A stretch of 64,000 nucleotides of DNA from Norana najaformis (GCA_964023275.1 OZ029913.1:57963358-58027357); one strand, 5' to 3'; shown: positions 36,426 through 48,944, numbered from the stretch's first letter. A program made the numbers and translations. Notes: a model not told the origin generated them from the letters alone.

Positions 36426-36944
36426 AAACCTTTAGAGCGCATTTTAAGAACCTCACAAAGGCATGACTATCTAGCAGGTGTTTCTTAAAATGGGTCGAGA
36501 ATGCTTCTTAAGATGTTAGAAGAGGAAGAGTGTAATCGCATACACTTTCCACCAGCAGGATATAAGGTGACATATGATGTCAAAGGCGCAGGCAGCCACA
36601 AGATGCTGGTAACACTGGATATACAACCTATATATGCAATGCTTTTTTAGACGGAACGCTCTGGAACGGCGTTCCGGCACCTGTTTTCGGCAAATAAAAA
36701 ATAATTTATTTTAAATAAAAGAATTGTGTTACTAAGTTATTTTAATTATGTAATATAATGAAACTTATTTTAATTCAATTTCAGTGTTTACAACTTTACA
36801 CTGTTTTCAGTGTTTATTGATTGATAAAAATAATGAAATTTTAGCACAAGATTCCATAATTGTTCAGTTTCGGAATCTTCTTTTCTTGGAAAAAAGCATT
36901 GTGTACATTTTAGGCTTTATGCGTGCAGGGTGAGGTAGTGTAAC

Positions 36945-37140
36945 GTAAACGTAAACGTAAATCTCCAGAATTCCTCAGCGTCACACAAAAGCTGGCGCTA
37001 TATCAATTCAAGACCGCAAGAGCCAGGTTGGTTGGTTCACGGCCGACAGTCGACGGTAAAGACTCTTCAAAAAGTGAAAAAAAATCAGCGGGCTACAAGG
37101 GACCCCGATAAGCAAATCCTTCATATAACTTGATTTAAAT
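36945..37140 (-). mobile_element. LINE 3' end with (TAAACG)n tail
   Basis: 'gtaaacgtaaacgtaaatc' then 'ggcgctatatcaattcaaga'. Same subfamily as 61430-61570. Confidence 0.7.
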
Positions 37141-37324
37141 AAGTAAGCACGATGAATGTCTCCCTCAAGGCTGGCACAAATTGCCCACAGGAATCTCGCC
37201 TAAGCCGGCGTCTTCCACTCCGTGTAATTTCGCTGCCTGCAACGCATATTCTTTCCCGCCAAACCCCGCAAGCAGACGATCAGTTTAATGTAGCAAGGTC
37301 CCCCCGAACACGCGATGAATGCCG

Positions 37325-37445
37325 ACAAGCGGTTAGCTCGCCATGTGGCCGATGCCCCTGGCGTCCTGGCCGACGGATAGTTTGTTCGACTGCCAATGTA
37401 GAGGTCGCTAGTTCGAGACCCCGACAGAACGAACAGATATTTGCA
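37325..37445 (+). mobile_element. tRNA-like SINE head (low copy here)
   Basis: 'ggccgacggatagtttgttc' is followed by 'cgctagttcgagaccccg', spaced like A and B boxes. No second copy was found in this window. Confidence 0.4.
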
Positions 37446-37494
37446 ATTTCTCCACACCGCAGTACCTCCGTGCTTTAGAGGCAGAGGTTAGAAT

Positions 37495-37575
37495 GTAAAT
37501 GTAAATGTACACGGTTTTATATAGCGACCGTGTGGCCTCGACCCTGCCCAGTTTTATACGATGTCTCCAGTCAGA
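37495..37575 (-). mobile_element. SINE-1 fragment
   Basis: 'gaatgtaaatgtaaatgtac' tail and 'atagcgaccgtgtggcctcg', then it stops. Confidence 0.75.
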
Positions 37576-37846
37576 TTTTAGCTTCGAAATACGCAGCGCT
37601 CTGTTCATACAAGAAACTAATTTGTGGGTCGTCTGACTTGCCTGTGCGGAAAGGTTGTCTATTCGGTAGCGAACTTGTTCCGTAATCAGACGATTGTGAT
37701 TTCGAATCTGCTGAGCGGACTCCGTGTGACTACCCTAGACTAGTTGTTTGCGCACACTTGTCTTTGTCACCATGCAGGTAATGTAATTTGTTACCGGTAC
37801 AACCGGCGTAAGCTGGGAAGTAACCTGCAAGTCCTGAGATGACAGA

Positions 37847-37848
<2 letters not shown>

Positions 37849-37908
<60 letters not shown>
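37849..37908. repeat. (GATA)/(GA)n microsatellite
   Basis: 'gatagatagataga' then about 20 GA dimers. Confidence 0.97.
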
Positions 37909-38036
37909 AAACATATACCGGGTACAGTGGAGCGGGGAAAGCGTATGAGGGAGGGGGAGCGGCTTCTTCCCCTTGTCTATAATGCAGATCCAGTTCCAAA
38001 ACGCTACTCACTGTATCCATCCGACTGTCTGCCTTC

Positions 38037-38175
38037 CTGACCCCTGGATCTTGACCTGGAACCAAACCCTTCTTCCCTATCGATTTTGTTTTGACTGAGC
38101 GCCTGTGAATAAGCTGGTTCCCGCGACTTAGCTTTCGTTGGCCGCTGTAGAAATCTGAAGTTCACGATTACGATA
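38037..38175 (+). mobile_element. LINE 3' end, ATTACG family
   Basis: 'ctggatcttgacctggaacc', 'gattttgttttgactgagcg' and 'cacgattacgatactatta'. Confidence 0.82.
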
Positions 38176-38419
38176 CTATTACTATTACAACGAGATCGGC
38201 GAAAGATGAGGAGGAGGAAAGTTTGGAATATAAGAGTCAGTGGAACGATAATTTTATAAGCGCATGGACGGGGCGAAGTAAGTAAGTAAATAGGTAAGTA
38301 ATACATTTGTTAAGACGCCATATTACGAGAGGACAGATGAAGAACTGAGGAGTATGCAAAGAATGAGAAAGCGATGGAAGAAGACGAGAAGACGAAAATA
38401 AAGAAGAATCCAATGATTG

Positions 38420-38540
38420 TAGTAGTAGTTCCAATGTTTAACGACATCTTATGGCATCAAACGCCGTTGAGTCGCCCTCCTTCTTTATCCCGGCGTTGGA
38501 CTGGCACTACCGAGCTAAAGACAGTGGCGGAGTTAGGAAT
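38420..38540 (-). mobile_element. element D, copy 3
   Basis: 'gtagtagtagttcca' then 'tttaacgacatcttatggca' and 'gactggcactaccgagctaa'. Confidence 0.8.
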
Positions 38541-38878
38541 CCAATGGCGAACGTTGGAAAATGTAGAGTTTCGAACAAGCCTAACAAGAAGATAATTAAA
38601 TCGCATGGGAAATTGGGATGAAGAACAAAAGACCAGAAGAGAGGTCAAGGGTACAACAGAGAGACTCAAATGGAGAACTAGCCCAGTAGATCTTTTGAGC
38701 GCGTGAAGACGAGGGGGAGGGGGAGGAGGAGGAAGAGCAGAAGGAGTGGGGTTGAAAAGGTATAATGAGGAAGATGATAAATGAGGCCGATGACGATCGA
38801 GAGGGCAAGGGCAGACTGAATCGATGAACAATGGCTGTAAAGGACAGCGCCTGCAATTTTATAACAAATAAAATATCA

Positions 38879-39030
38879 TAGACCTGCTATATTTGGCATT
38901 GATGACATCATCATTGCCATATATGGCATCGATGACATCATCATTGCCATATTTGGCATCGATGACATCATCATTGCCATATATAGCAGGTCTGATGATG
39001 ATGTCATCAATGATGATATAGCAGGTCTGT
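38879..39030. repeat. ~33-bp repeat with terminal inverted arms
   Basis: Three units of 'ggcatcgatgacatcatcat' lie between 'gacctgctatat' (left) and 'atatagcaggtc' (right, twice). The last part is the reverse complement of the first, so the strand can fold back on itself. Confidence 0.85.
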
Positions 39031-39644
39031 GATACAAGGACCTTATCATAAGTGTAAACACTAGGACCGGGATCATTCATGTCTCACGCTTATACTCCAC
39101 CAGGTGGACAGTTATATCCACCAAAGTTTAATCGTTCCTAATACAGATAGCCAGCAAGCGATAACAGTCAGACCTTAGCAAGAGGTCCTCGAGTAAATGG
39201 GGCGCATCATAAATGACCGGCTTTGAACGGCGTGTATTCAGTTCCAATATCTATAAGCAAGAGTGTAACATATCGGAAATTGCTTGCGCTTCATTTGAAG
39301 CGACCTTGTTTCGGTCTTTGATTTTGAATATCGGTATCTTCGCTTTGGACGAAAACGTCGAATTTTGCTGAATCAGTTTTCATCAGTTGGTTTCTCAACA
39401 GGTTGGCCTGAATTGCGTAACATAAAGCTATCGTATTTCATTAGTTGTCATATTTTTTGTTACACATTACGATCTTTGTTTTTCTCATGACGCAAGTTCG
39501 GATGTTAAACCAGGAGGGATCCAATACTCCAAAGTTTGAAACAGTAATGTGCATGCAGGCTAGACCTTTGTGTACAGCAGAAGATAAAATAAGATAACGG
39601 AACATTGAGGAGGCGCTCGTTTCCCTGCTCTTCGGCCCCTACAT

Positions 39645-39805
39645 GTAACTGGACACGGTCTTATATAGCGACCGTATGGCCTCGACCCTCCTCATTTTTC
39701 AGTGAATTGATCGGGTGAGATCCTTCACCACCGCTGCCCGTTTGAATGGGCGCCACGCCATTTAAGGTACCCGTGTACGGACCATGCTAGCCCGAGGTTT
39801 AAATG
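39645..39805 (-). mobile_element. SINE-1
   Basis: 'tatagcgaccgtatggcctc', 'ggtgagatccttcaccaccg' and 'ccatttaaggtacccgtgta'. The tRNA head is mostly missing; a CTGT run follows at 39822-39862. Confidence 0.85.
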
Positions 39806-40764
39806 GACGAATTCCAAGATCTGTCTGTCTGTCTGTCTGGCTGTCTGTCTGTCTGTCTGTCTCTTCAAGCTCCATTCATTTCCTGATCACAGTTCCTCTT
39901 CTCTCGATTCCCGTTTAGTTCCTGATCTTTATATTATTCCTTTATATTAACTTCGAACATCAACGCGATTTCCTTCGTATTTTCGATTCTTCTTAATCTA
40001 TTTACCTCCTCGCTTTTTTAAAGTTTCTCTTCGTTATAGAATTTCCAATGTGACCCTCATTTCCACTTCCTCCAGTTGCATCTATTCGTAATCCTCAGTC
40101 ACAACTCTACTTCTCGAGCTCTCTTCCCCAATATTTCTCATTCATCCCTCTTCCATTCCAAGCCCTTCTCCACCGTCTCATTTGTCCATGTATCTCTCCT
40201 TCTTTCCATCTTGTCCTCAAACTCTTCCCTTCAGTCGATTTCTCATTTTTTCCCTTCTTTTTTCTTCCATCCGAAACCTCTATCCACCAGATCCATTTTC
40301 CATGTTTCTTCCATTCGTGGGCTTCCTTGCCAACGTCTGCCCTTGCGGCTTCCTTTCTTCCTTTTCCTCTATCTCTCGTCTTCCCCGACTCTATAATTTC
40401 AGCTTCCATTCCATCAAGTTTCCACCCTTCCTCCCCATTTCCATTTCCCCAACCGTCTCCCAAGCAAGCAGTTATTTCGACGGTGCGAACGTCTTTTTTC
40501 TAAGCCTTGCGTCGGTTCAGTACAGTCGCCGAAAACATTTGCACTTTGAGATGCCCGGTTATTATGTACATTGATATTGAATAATTTACTTCCCATACAC
40601 GCACTGTAGCGCTAGACGCAATATTTCCATTTTGCGGGCATCAGGAATGCAGGATTCGTTGTCCCAGGCGTCGCAACGGCAAACAGGAAAACCTACCGAC
40701 TGCCAACATGAAAGCCTCTCCCCTTCCCTCACACGCTTTCCTCGGTCTACTCTACCCCCACTCT

Positions 40765-41248
40765 ACCCAGTATGAGTATGCTCTCCCTCTCTTTCTCTCT
40801 CTCTCTCTCTCTGCTCTCTCTCTGCTCTCTCTCCCTTTCTCTTCGTCTCTCTTTATTTCTCTCTCTCTCTCTCCATTTCTCTCTCCCTCTCCCTCCCTCT
40901 CTGCCTTTCTCTCCCTCTTCCTCTCTCCCCTCTCTCCCTATCTCCTTCTTCTCTTTATACCTCTCTCCCTCTCCCTCTCCCCCTCCGACTCTCTCTCCAT
41001 CTCTCTCTCTCAGTTCTCTCCCTATTTCTCTCTGTCTCTCTTCTCTCTCCCTCTCTCTTCCTCCCTCTCTCTCTCTCTCTCTCCCTCCATCCCTCTCTCC
41101 CTTTCATCTCTCCCTCTCTTCCTCTCTCCCTCTTGCCCTCTCTCTTCCTCTCCCTCTCTCTCCCTGTCTCTTCCTTTCTTTCTCTCCCTCTCCGTCTCTG
41201 TCTCTCTGTCTCTCTCACTCTCACTCTCTGTCTCTGTCTCTGTCTCTC

Positions 41249-41285
<37 letters not shown>
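40765..41285. repeat. (CT)n-rich array
   Basis: About 520 bases of CTCTCT/CCCT with almost no purines. All long frames here are S/L/P runs and not genes. The pyrimidine-rich bias begins more weakly near 39880. Confidence 0.95.
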
Positions 41286-41464
41286 GTGTGTCTTGCTGCA
41301 TCGCTCTGCTTGATACACATTGCTCTAGCTGGAAGCGCTGGAGCGCTCGCGGTAACGGGCGAGATGCCTACTTTGATAAATTTTATCATCAAATATGCGA
41401 ATACATACGAATTTTATCGAGCCGCTACAGATCCTCGCTCGACTCTAGGAGGCATTGACCGTAG

Positions 41465-41940
41465 CCACACACATACAGCCACATAGAGCCACACGTTTAG
41501 CCATGTAGCGTTTCACACAGAGCCACACATTTAACCACTCGTTAGCCACATATCTTCATTCATTTAGCCACGTAGCGTTTCACACAGAGCCACATATTGG
41601 CTCATTTAAGTTATGCCACAATTGTACATCGGTATGCGTCGCCACACACGATAGCCACAGATCATCTCATATTTAGCACCTCTCGTCACACATTTAGCCA
41701 CACAGTTTTACTCACTTATCCACACATCGTCACACATTTAGCCACACAGTTTTACTCACTTATCCACACATCGTCACACATTTAGCCACACAGTTTTACT
41801 CACTTATCCACACATCGTCACACATTTAGCCACACAGTTTTACTCACTTATCCACACATCGTCACACATTTAGCCACACAGTTTTACTCACTTATCCACA
41901 CATCGTCACACATTTAGCCACACATCGGCAGACAGTTACA
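41465..41940. repeat. 45-bp 'tagccacaca' minisatellite
   Basis: Five near-identical 45-bp units with 'tagccacacagttttactca' (about 41695-41925). They are preceded by older, irregular 'agccacacat' units. Confidence 0.95.
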
Positions 41941-42064
41941 CATAGCCACATCGTGTTGCTACACATAGAACGTAAGCAACAGTCAGTCATCGCGCACTGC
42001 GACCCTTTGAGAAGAGGGATGCGGTGGACAGGAGACAGAAGCGGCGGAGGAGGAGGTTGCAATG

Positions 42065-42120
42065 GAAGGATAGATGGATGGACGGATGGACGGATGGACG
42101 GATGGATGGATGGATGGACA
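42065..42120. repeat. (GGAT/GGAC)n microsatellite
   Basis: 'gatggatggacggatggacg' tetramer run. Confidence 0.95.
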
Positions 42121-42214
42121 TCATAAATGACCATTGCAATAGAACTCACAACAACCCATGACACACATATTGGAGTAATTCGGAAACGTGTTTGTTTGAT
42201 TAAGATTATATCTT

Positions 42215-42420
42215 CTTTGTGGAGCACAGTAGCCGATTGGTTAGAGCGCTGGGCTTGTAACACGGACAGCGGTTCCAATCTCCTCTGAGATTGGCTCACC
42301 TCTCCTCTGAGGTAACTGTGTAGGGACCTTGAGCATGTCCCTCACTCAGAATTGCTCAGCACCATCGATTGATGCTCAGTTATTAGACAGTGGCGCTAAA
42401 TAAATGCAGAAATAATAAAA
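42215..42420 (+). mobile_element. SINE-3
   Basis: 'ggagcacagtagccgattgg' then 'ttagagcgc' (A box), 'ggttccaatctcc' (B box), 'gggaccttgagcatgtccct' and 'ggcgctaaataaatgcagaa'. Confidence 0.88.
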
Positions 42421-42659
42421 TATCTTCAGTCATAGTAGATATAAAAGAGCAGATGCTTGAATATCAAACAGAGATGGAATTTACTCCGCAGACACAAAAC
42501 AAACAGTTTTTTGCTGACCCGTTTTACTTTTTACAACATAGAAAACGCCACTTCCTCATGAAACATTCGTCAAATCAGCCAAACACAAAACTGTTATACG
42601 CAGTGAAATTTAGTTGTAATATTACACAATTCAACACAATACAATGTGAAGTGTAATGC

Positions 42660-42880
42660 AAAAACCGGGTTATTTGAGGTATAATATTAAAATGGACCAG
42701 TTGAAGTTTAAAATATAAACTAGGCCATTAGAGGTTTAATATAAAAAGTACCATTGGAAGTATAATGTAAAACACAGAACATTTGAGACATAATGTAAAA
42801 AACAGACCATTTGAGGTATATTGTAGAAAAACGGACAATTTGAGGTAAAATGTAAAAAACGGACCATTTTAGAAGTAAGG
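42660..42880. repeat. degenerate ~37-bp repeat
   Basis: 'ggaccatttgaggtataatg' and 'taaaaaac' recur about six times with many changes. Confidence 0.75.
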
Positions 42881-43609
42881 CTGATTTACATTTTGCAAAT
42901 CTCGATCCTACTAAGCGGAACCTTGGTTCTTCCTGGATCGGCCCTTTGCATCTCAGAAGCGTATTTGTGGTTTAATATTTAATCTGACGTCCTTGGTAGC
43001 AGGGAATGAATGATGAATGAATGAATGAATGACTGAATTCATTAAGTAATTAATTTGATTAATAAGTTGCAAATTGGTACATTTATGTAGATCCTTTTCG
43101 AGCTTTACATTGAATAGCTATTTAGAACACCATTGTGAGTGCAGCAAGCTATTTCTGTGGCGTTGTAAGATGTTGCAACGATTACAAAACCACTAAATAC
43201 GACTTCAAGTGCTTTCAAGAATGTGAATTTTGTTGAAGACCTGGATGAAAGCCATCTTGAATGGTCATAACCGAGCTCTGCATCTATTATATTCAAGGTC
43301 TCTTAACCTGAAAGAAAGGGATGAAACAGAATATTGAGTTTAAGAATTAGAACGCGCAAACTCCGATCCTAAAGACCTGTTTATCCCTTTGATCGCCAAA
43401 TTTTGATTCCAATGTGTCCTGTCCTCCCATATTAAGGACTCTTCGCTTTCGTTTTGATCAGACAAAGAGGCTTTCTCTGAGTGGATAGAAAATAAGGAAA
43501 AGGCAGACAACCAATTAGATCTGAAAATATCTTTGTATTATTTATGTACACCTGTAAATATATCACGTTTTTTCTACAGTAGATATGCTTGCTATGTATG
43601 TATTTGTTT

Positions 43610-43870
43610 ACGCACGCACGTATGCATGTATGCATGTATGCATTTAAATAAGTATAAATGTATGTATCTACTTAATTATGGCGTGTATGTAAGTATGTAA
43701 GCATGTATGTATATATGTATGTATTTGTATGTATGTATGTACAGTATGTATTTATGTATAATTGTATATATATATGCATGTATCTATGTATGTATGTATG
43801 TATATATGTATATATGCATGTATGGATGTATGTATATATGTATATTTGTACGTATGTATGTATGTATAAT
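43610..43870. repeat. TATG array
   Basis: ATGT tetramers with gaps. Peptides such as MYVCMY come from the repeat. Confidence 0.95.
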
Positions 43871-45190
43871 ATTGATGTATTGCATATTCACAGAAACAAC
43901 GATAACTCGAGAGGCATCAAGTAATATCTTAAACAGCAAACACAGTGTGGCTAGAACACTCATCGACACAAACTGTGTGGTGTTCAGGGACATTCACTGT
44001 CTCTTAACTGCAGACACTTTCAAGGCAAATTTCTACAATAATTACTACAAAAGTTCGCATGAATGTCTGGCCATAGCTACAAAGACGATTGCTTTTATGG
44101 GGATGTTCTGGCCGCATTTGTGCCTGATGTTTCGAGACATTGCTTTAAAGAGCTTATACAGAGAATGTTGAAATCGGTTCGCGCGTTTCACCGGAGGAAT
44201 ACATTGACATACAGAGACTCTTGATAAGTCTGTAAAGAACAATGGGGAGAAAAATGGGGAGAACAATGGAGTGGCAGCTAGAGATGAGGAATGGGGACAT
44301 TTTGCATGTGCTTAGCTGCGTGAGACTGGATATTATCGATGATGAAGGTGGCGAGAAACAGCAACAGAGATGAGAGAAAAATGTCCCTCGATCTTATATG
44401 ATAAGAACAAAAGACTGCGGATCATAAAACACATATCTACATATTTAATTGCTTTCTATGTGTCATTTTGACAGATTATATCGTCTAGCGTGGCATAAGC
44501 TCGATAATTTTCTGCAGTTTCGTTGCTTTCTGTTGCCGAGTCTGCGTGTCGGAATTATTTTTCCTTTCCAACACGGATTTACCGCAATTCGGACGGTTTC
44601 TTTGCCTCTTTTCGTGAGCTTCTGTGCTTAGAAGAGTCCACCCACAGAGGGGGGGGGGGGGGGGGGGACAGGCTTCCAGCTTGACTGTCGAGCCTCGGAC
44701 CTTCAGACCAACGCACGCCGTCTACGCCGGGAATTTGTTTCGGTGGAGGAAGGGCGAAGAAAGTCTTAGGAGCGACTCCGACTGTCAGCCGCGGAATGGT
44801 TCAACTAACTAACGGCTTAACAACCTACCGGCCGGCGGGCGACGAATACCTGTCCGTCCTGCGTATATCCTTTGGATCGGGGAATATCTGAACGCCGTGT
44901 CGCTTTCCATCTCAGAGGAACTGTTGGACGGTGGGACAACCGCATGCCATCGGCGGCGGATCACATCGCCCATCGTCGTTTCCTCATCCTCGACGCTACG
45001 TGCTTCAGGAACTTCAGGACTTCAGAACATGCTATCGTCTTTTAACTCTAGTTGGGAATCTATTGGTAAGGCTTTGCGTGTGTGCGCGAGCTTGCCACTG
45101 GTGACTCTAATAGTTGTCTTTTAGTTATCTGAGCTATGTTCACTTACAGGATGCTATTCTGTTCTTAATGACACTTAACATCATTAGTGA
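43871..45190. other. no gene supported
   Basis: It contains a frame of about 90 codons from an acceptor-like site near 43891 to a stop at 44171, and a GC-richer part near 44670-45070. No motif or splice partner supports a gene. Confidence 0.4.
44649..44667. repeat. G19 homopolymer
   Basis: An uninterrupted run of about 19 G. Length may be uncertain for sequencing reasons. Confidence 0.8.
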
Positions 45191-45194
45191 CTTT

Positions 45195-45290
45195 TAACAT
45201 CAAGTCTAGCGCAGTGAGCGCCACTGATTAGTCTTTGCTTGAAGAGGCGCTATACAAATTTAAAATTACAATTACAATAACAATTACAGT
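45195..45290 (+). mobile_element. LINE 3' tail
   Basis: 'agcgcagtgagcgccactga', 'gaagaggcgctatacaaatt' and an 'aaaattacaattacaata' tail, as at 51825-51895. Confidence 0.7.
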
Positions 45291-45414
45291 TATATGAAGC
45301 TATGAGGCCTTTATGAGTTAATATGTGTCGCGTGATAGAATATATGTAGTATATATTCTATGCATATTATATATATTCATATATTTTATGATCTAGGCAC
45401 ATATTGCTACATAT

Positions 45415-45595
45415 TATTATTATTTCTCCATTTATTAGGCGCCACTATCTAATGACTTAGCATCAATCGATGGCGCCGAGCAATTGTGAGTTGAGGACTT
45501 TCTCAAGGTCCCTAAACAGCAACCGTTTTAGGGAGGCTCGAACCCGGGTTACAAGCCAAGGGCTCTATCCAATACGTTACCGTGCCTCACATATT
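45415..45595 (-). mobile_element. SINE-3, complete
   Basis: In the - sense it has a head with 'ggcacggtaacgtattgg', B box 'gggttcgagcct', and end 'gcgcctaataaatgg' followed by (AAT)n. It is the best-preserved B box of the family here. Confidence 0.9.
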
Positions 45596-46029
45596 GCTAG
45601 AATATGAATAAATATATATTCTTCCACGTTCTACTATATATATATATATATATACACATATATATGATATATACTGTGCTACGGAAACACACATTAAAAC
45701 ATATACGCTTTATACTGTACATCGACCTAATTTGAGAATACATTTGGAGGAAATTCTTCTGCACATCCAGGCCGTTCCGCATGGCAGCTCCGACATAGAT
45801 TTTCAGTCAACACCAGAAGTCACAATTGTCTGCATCCGTCTGGCAATCACTGTACAGTATACGACGTTTGTAAGTCTAGGAAAACAAGTTGTATAAATGT
45901 GTAATGTGTAAGAATATAGTTAAGCACACGGTTAGGCAAATTCTGTATTGGAAGCGTTTTGTGTAGATTAAGTTATTGTGAAGTGAAATCATTATGTGCT
46001 TGTCTCAGAGCTAAGTATATATTGGACGC

Positions 46030-46217
46030 TGAGGTAGAACAAGGATTACTATATATTACTGCATAGAAGTAGAAGAAGGATTACTACATATTACTGCATA
46101 GAGGTAGAACAAGGATTACTACATATTACTGCATAGAGGTAGAAGAAGGATTACTATATATTACTGCATAGAGGTAGAACAAGTATTGCTACGTTTTACT
46201 GCATAGAGGTAGAGGTA
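46030..46217. repeat. 35-bp minisatellite
   Basis: Five units of 'gaggtagaacaaggattact' plus 'atatattactgcata'. Confidence 0.95.
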
Positions 46218-46379
46218 AATGAGCGCCTCCCCTACGTCTCACTTGTGGGATATGAGATACATAACTTTTTCACTTTACATTGAAACTGTAGGAATTAGGC
46301 GTAACATGCACAGTTTATGCCCTAGGTGGATGCAGTCCCTTAAGTGAACTATATATCACTTCCACCATGCTTGTTGTTG

Positions 46380-46497
46380 TAGTAGTAGTTCCACTGTTTA
46401 ACGACAGTTTATGGCATTAAAGGCCGTTGCCGTCGCCCTCCTCTTTTATCCAGGCTTGGGACTGGCACTACCCCCAAACAAGGCAGTGGCAGAGTTT
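46380..46497 (-). mobile_element. element D, copy 4
   Basis: 'gtagtagtagttccactg' then 'tttaacgacagtttatggca' and 'ccaaacaaggcagtggcaga'. Almost identical in order to copy 2. Confidence 0.85.
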
Positions 46498-47219
46498 CTT
46501 GTTGTCGTCACAAGAGGTTGATCTTAAATATACCGAGTTATTAATTCTATTTCGCGGATTTAATCAGTAAATTCCAATATAAACGCGCTTTAGAAGGTTT
46601 ATTGCATTTTCAAGGTTTGTATGTCGCCATATTCTTCGCGTATTTAATTTGAACTTCGTTAGGATTTTGTTTCTGGCGGACTTCCGTTTGATTTAAATGT
46701 GTTTGAATGTTTCGTGTCCCCAAATTCGGGGTCATTACCCCGTAGGCGGGAATAAGTGTTGCCCTGTTTTGCAATCAGTGTCACGTGTGAGGTCCGGTGA
46801 GTTATCTTTTTCTTGGGTGTTTGGTTCGTTCTCACGTTGTGCTTGGGCCTGCATTGGCGAGAAAATCCGAATTTACGCCTTGCCATAATGTACATAAGAT
46901 ATGCATAGATTGCAAATATACGACATCATTATTCTTGCAGATTCCTGGTGTCCACCGCTAAGACTCTTGTTGTCTGTTTTTCCATTTATCCCGTCCATCC
47001 ATCTCCTTCCTGACAATCACGTTCCCTCCCTTTTTATTAAATCTTTCTCTATCTTGCGTATATACACAAGTGTAATTATATGGAGATGGGAATGTAAGAT
47101 GTGTGTATATATTGCTACAAGCCCGATTTATTTTATGTCTCTATAGGAAATGGAGAACATATGCATTTTAAACATCTGTCTCATGAGATTTCTGCTGTCT
47201 GCCTGTACGTTTGGTTGTG

Positions 47220-47570
47220 GTGTCTATGTGTGTGTGTGTGTGTATGTATGCATGAATGTATGTATGTATGAATGTATAAGTAGTAAGTAAGTAAGTAAGA
47301 CATTTGTTAACACGCCATATGTCCATCGGCTGAGCGAGGAATCGTAGGCGTGAGTGAGGAATCGTAGGCGTATGTATGTATGTATGAATGTATGTATGTT
47401 TGTAGGTATGTATGTAATTATGTATGTATGCATGTACGTATGTATGTATGTATGCATGTATGCTATATGTATATATGTATGTATGCATGTATGTATGTAT
47501 GTATGTGTACATGTATGTGTGTGTATGTATGTATGTTTTTGTATGTATGTAATTATGTATGTATGTATAC
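47220..47570. repeat. TGTG/TATG array
   Basis: Tetramer array split by a non-repeat segment with 'aacacgccatatgtccatcg' (47310-47365). That segment also occurs near 21990-22015 and 38310. Confidence 0.92.
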
Positions 47571-47649
47571 CACGATCGACTCGTACTGTTGTGGGCAATT
47601 TGCGCAGAAAGTATTTGACCTTACCTTCCTTTCATCTTTCGTTCTCTGT

Positions 47650-47750
47650 TGTCAATTGCAACAGTAATTATAATTGTGAATTTATATAGCGCCGTTTCAG
47701 AGAAAACTAATCAGAGGCACTCACTACGCTCACTTAAACGATGTTAAACG
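47650..47750 (-). mobile_element. LINE 3' end
   Basis: 'acagtaattataattgtgaa' then 'tatagcgccgtttcagagaa'. It is the reverse of 51825-51900. Confidence 0.75.
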
Positions 47751-47879
47751 TCAGTTACTGATGGCAGAACAAATTCGGCCTTTGAGACAGAACGTATGCG
47801 GTCTTTCACGGGGAACGAAGTCGGCCTTTTATGCAGCCCGGTGATTCGGCCTGTTTAAAAAATAACACTGGACCGTTTT

Positions 47880-48007
47880 GGGTCATCCATAAAGAACGTC
47901 TGCAAAGGGAGGAGGGGAAGGGTAAGGCCAAATGAGGACAGATGCGGACAAGAGGGAGGAAATGGTCCAAATTAGGTCATTTTGCGTACGTCCTTTTTGG
48001 CGACCCC
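47880..48007. mobile_element. MITE-like element with terminal inverted repeats
   Basis: The left end 'gggtcatccataaagaacgt' and the right end 'acgtcctttttggcgacccc' are imperfect inverted repeats of about 24 bases around a 128-bp element without coding capacity. Similar non-autonomous DNA transposon ends are common in marine invertebrates. The target duplication is unclear. Confidence 0.6.
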
Positions 48008-48429
48008 TATTGGCAAAAGCATAGTGCATCGGTTGATCTCTCACTATTATAACAATTATAAGCACGCTGAGCCTCTGTAACAATTGCTTAAAATGTTAAC
48101 TAATGCAGTAATTACTTATTTACTTGTTTGTTTGTTTGCTTACTTACTTTATTAATAAGTAAGTAGCCTTTATTAGCACCCGACAAGCCCGCATGCATTA
48201 CACTGTATACTTATTTAAACTAGATGATAATACGAGGAAATATAACGGGCCGACGCGTTTGATTCATTTATAACTAAGGATTTGTTGAATCAGAAAACTA
48301 CTTTTATGAAGTTTAGATTTGACAATAGGTACAGTCGTCCTTACAATTACAGTTACTTTTACACAAATATTATAGGCACATATACCAGGAAACAATCGAG
48401 CGCATTTTAAAAACATATTTCGTATTTGC

Positions 48430-48680
48430 TAATAATCGTAATCGTAAGCTCGAGATTTCTTAAGCGATCAAGTAGCGGGAACCAGCTTTTCACAGGCGGT
48501 CAGCCAAAACAAAATCGATAGCAGAAGGTTTCGGTTCCAGGTCAAGATCCAGGAGTCATGCTGGCAGACGGTCGGACGGCTACGGCGGATGGTGTTTCGG
48601 ACAGGAGCGGAGAGAGAGATAAGGGAGGAGGACGAACCAGGATAAGATATTTGGAAGAGTAATGCTTTCAGTTCTGAGTG
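48430..48680 (-). mobile_element. LINE 3' end, ATTACG family
   Basis: 'aatcgtaatcgtaagctcga', 'gggaaccagcttttcacagg' and 'ggttccaggtcaagatccag'. Confidence 0.82.
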
Positions 48681-48944
48681 ACTGGAACTTATGCCGAACC
48701 ATTTGTGTCATTAATCTCCAGTCAATAAATGTCCCCCCCCCAGTGGACTGTAAATCTTCTGCATATCAAGTCTGCATAGCATCTCCAAATCGTTGTTATT
48801 GTTAGATGTGCCATAATTCTTCCGATATGTGGGCCTACGTACAGTATATGCAGGGTTATGCGAAGATGCTGGTTAAAATGTATCTGGTGGTTTATGAGAT
48901 AGTCCACACTGGTGTGATCCTGGAAGTCAAAGTAGGCTACGTCG

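Noticed and set aside
35806..36466. His/Thr/Tyr and Met/Tyr/Val/Cys-rich ORFs, also at 47168-47689, 54213-54836, 56104-56613 and 56777-57713
   Set aside because: Products of TATG/CATA tetramer arrays, open on both strands.
40708..41486. ORFs over 200 codons of Ser/Leu/Pro, and Arg/Glu on the other strand
   Set aside because: Composition bias of a CT-rich array; the same holds for 50352-51545, 51946-52720 and 58656-59222.
42215..42300. Possible functional tRNA gene (A and B boxes present)
   Set aside because: It belongs to a repeated SINE family with a 3' body and AAT tail, and the cloverleaf stems do not pair properly.
43871..44171. Possible terminal exon (acceptor-like 'tattcacag' then about 92 open codons)
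   Set aside because: No upstream partner exon, no recognisable domain, and the frame starts inside a TATG array.
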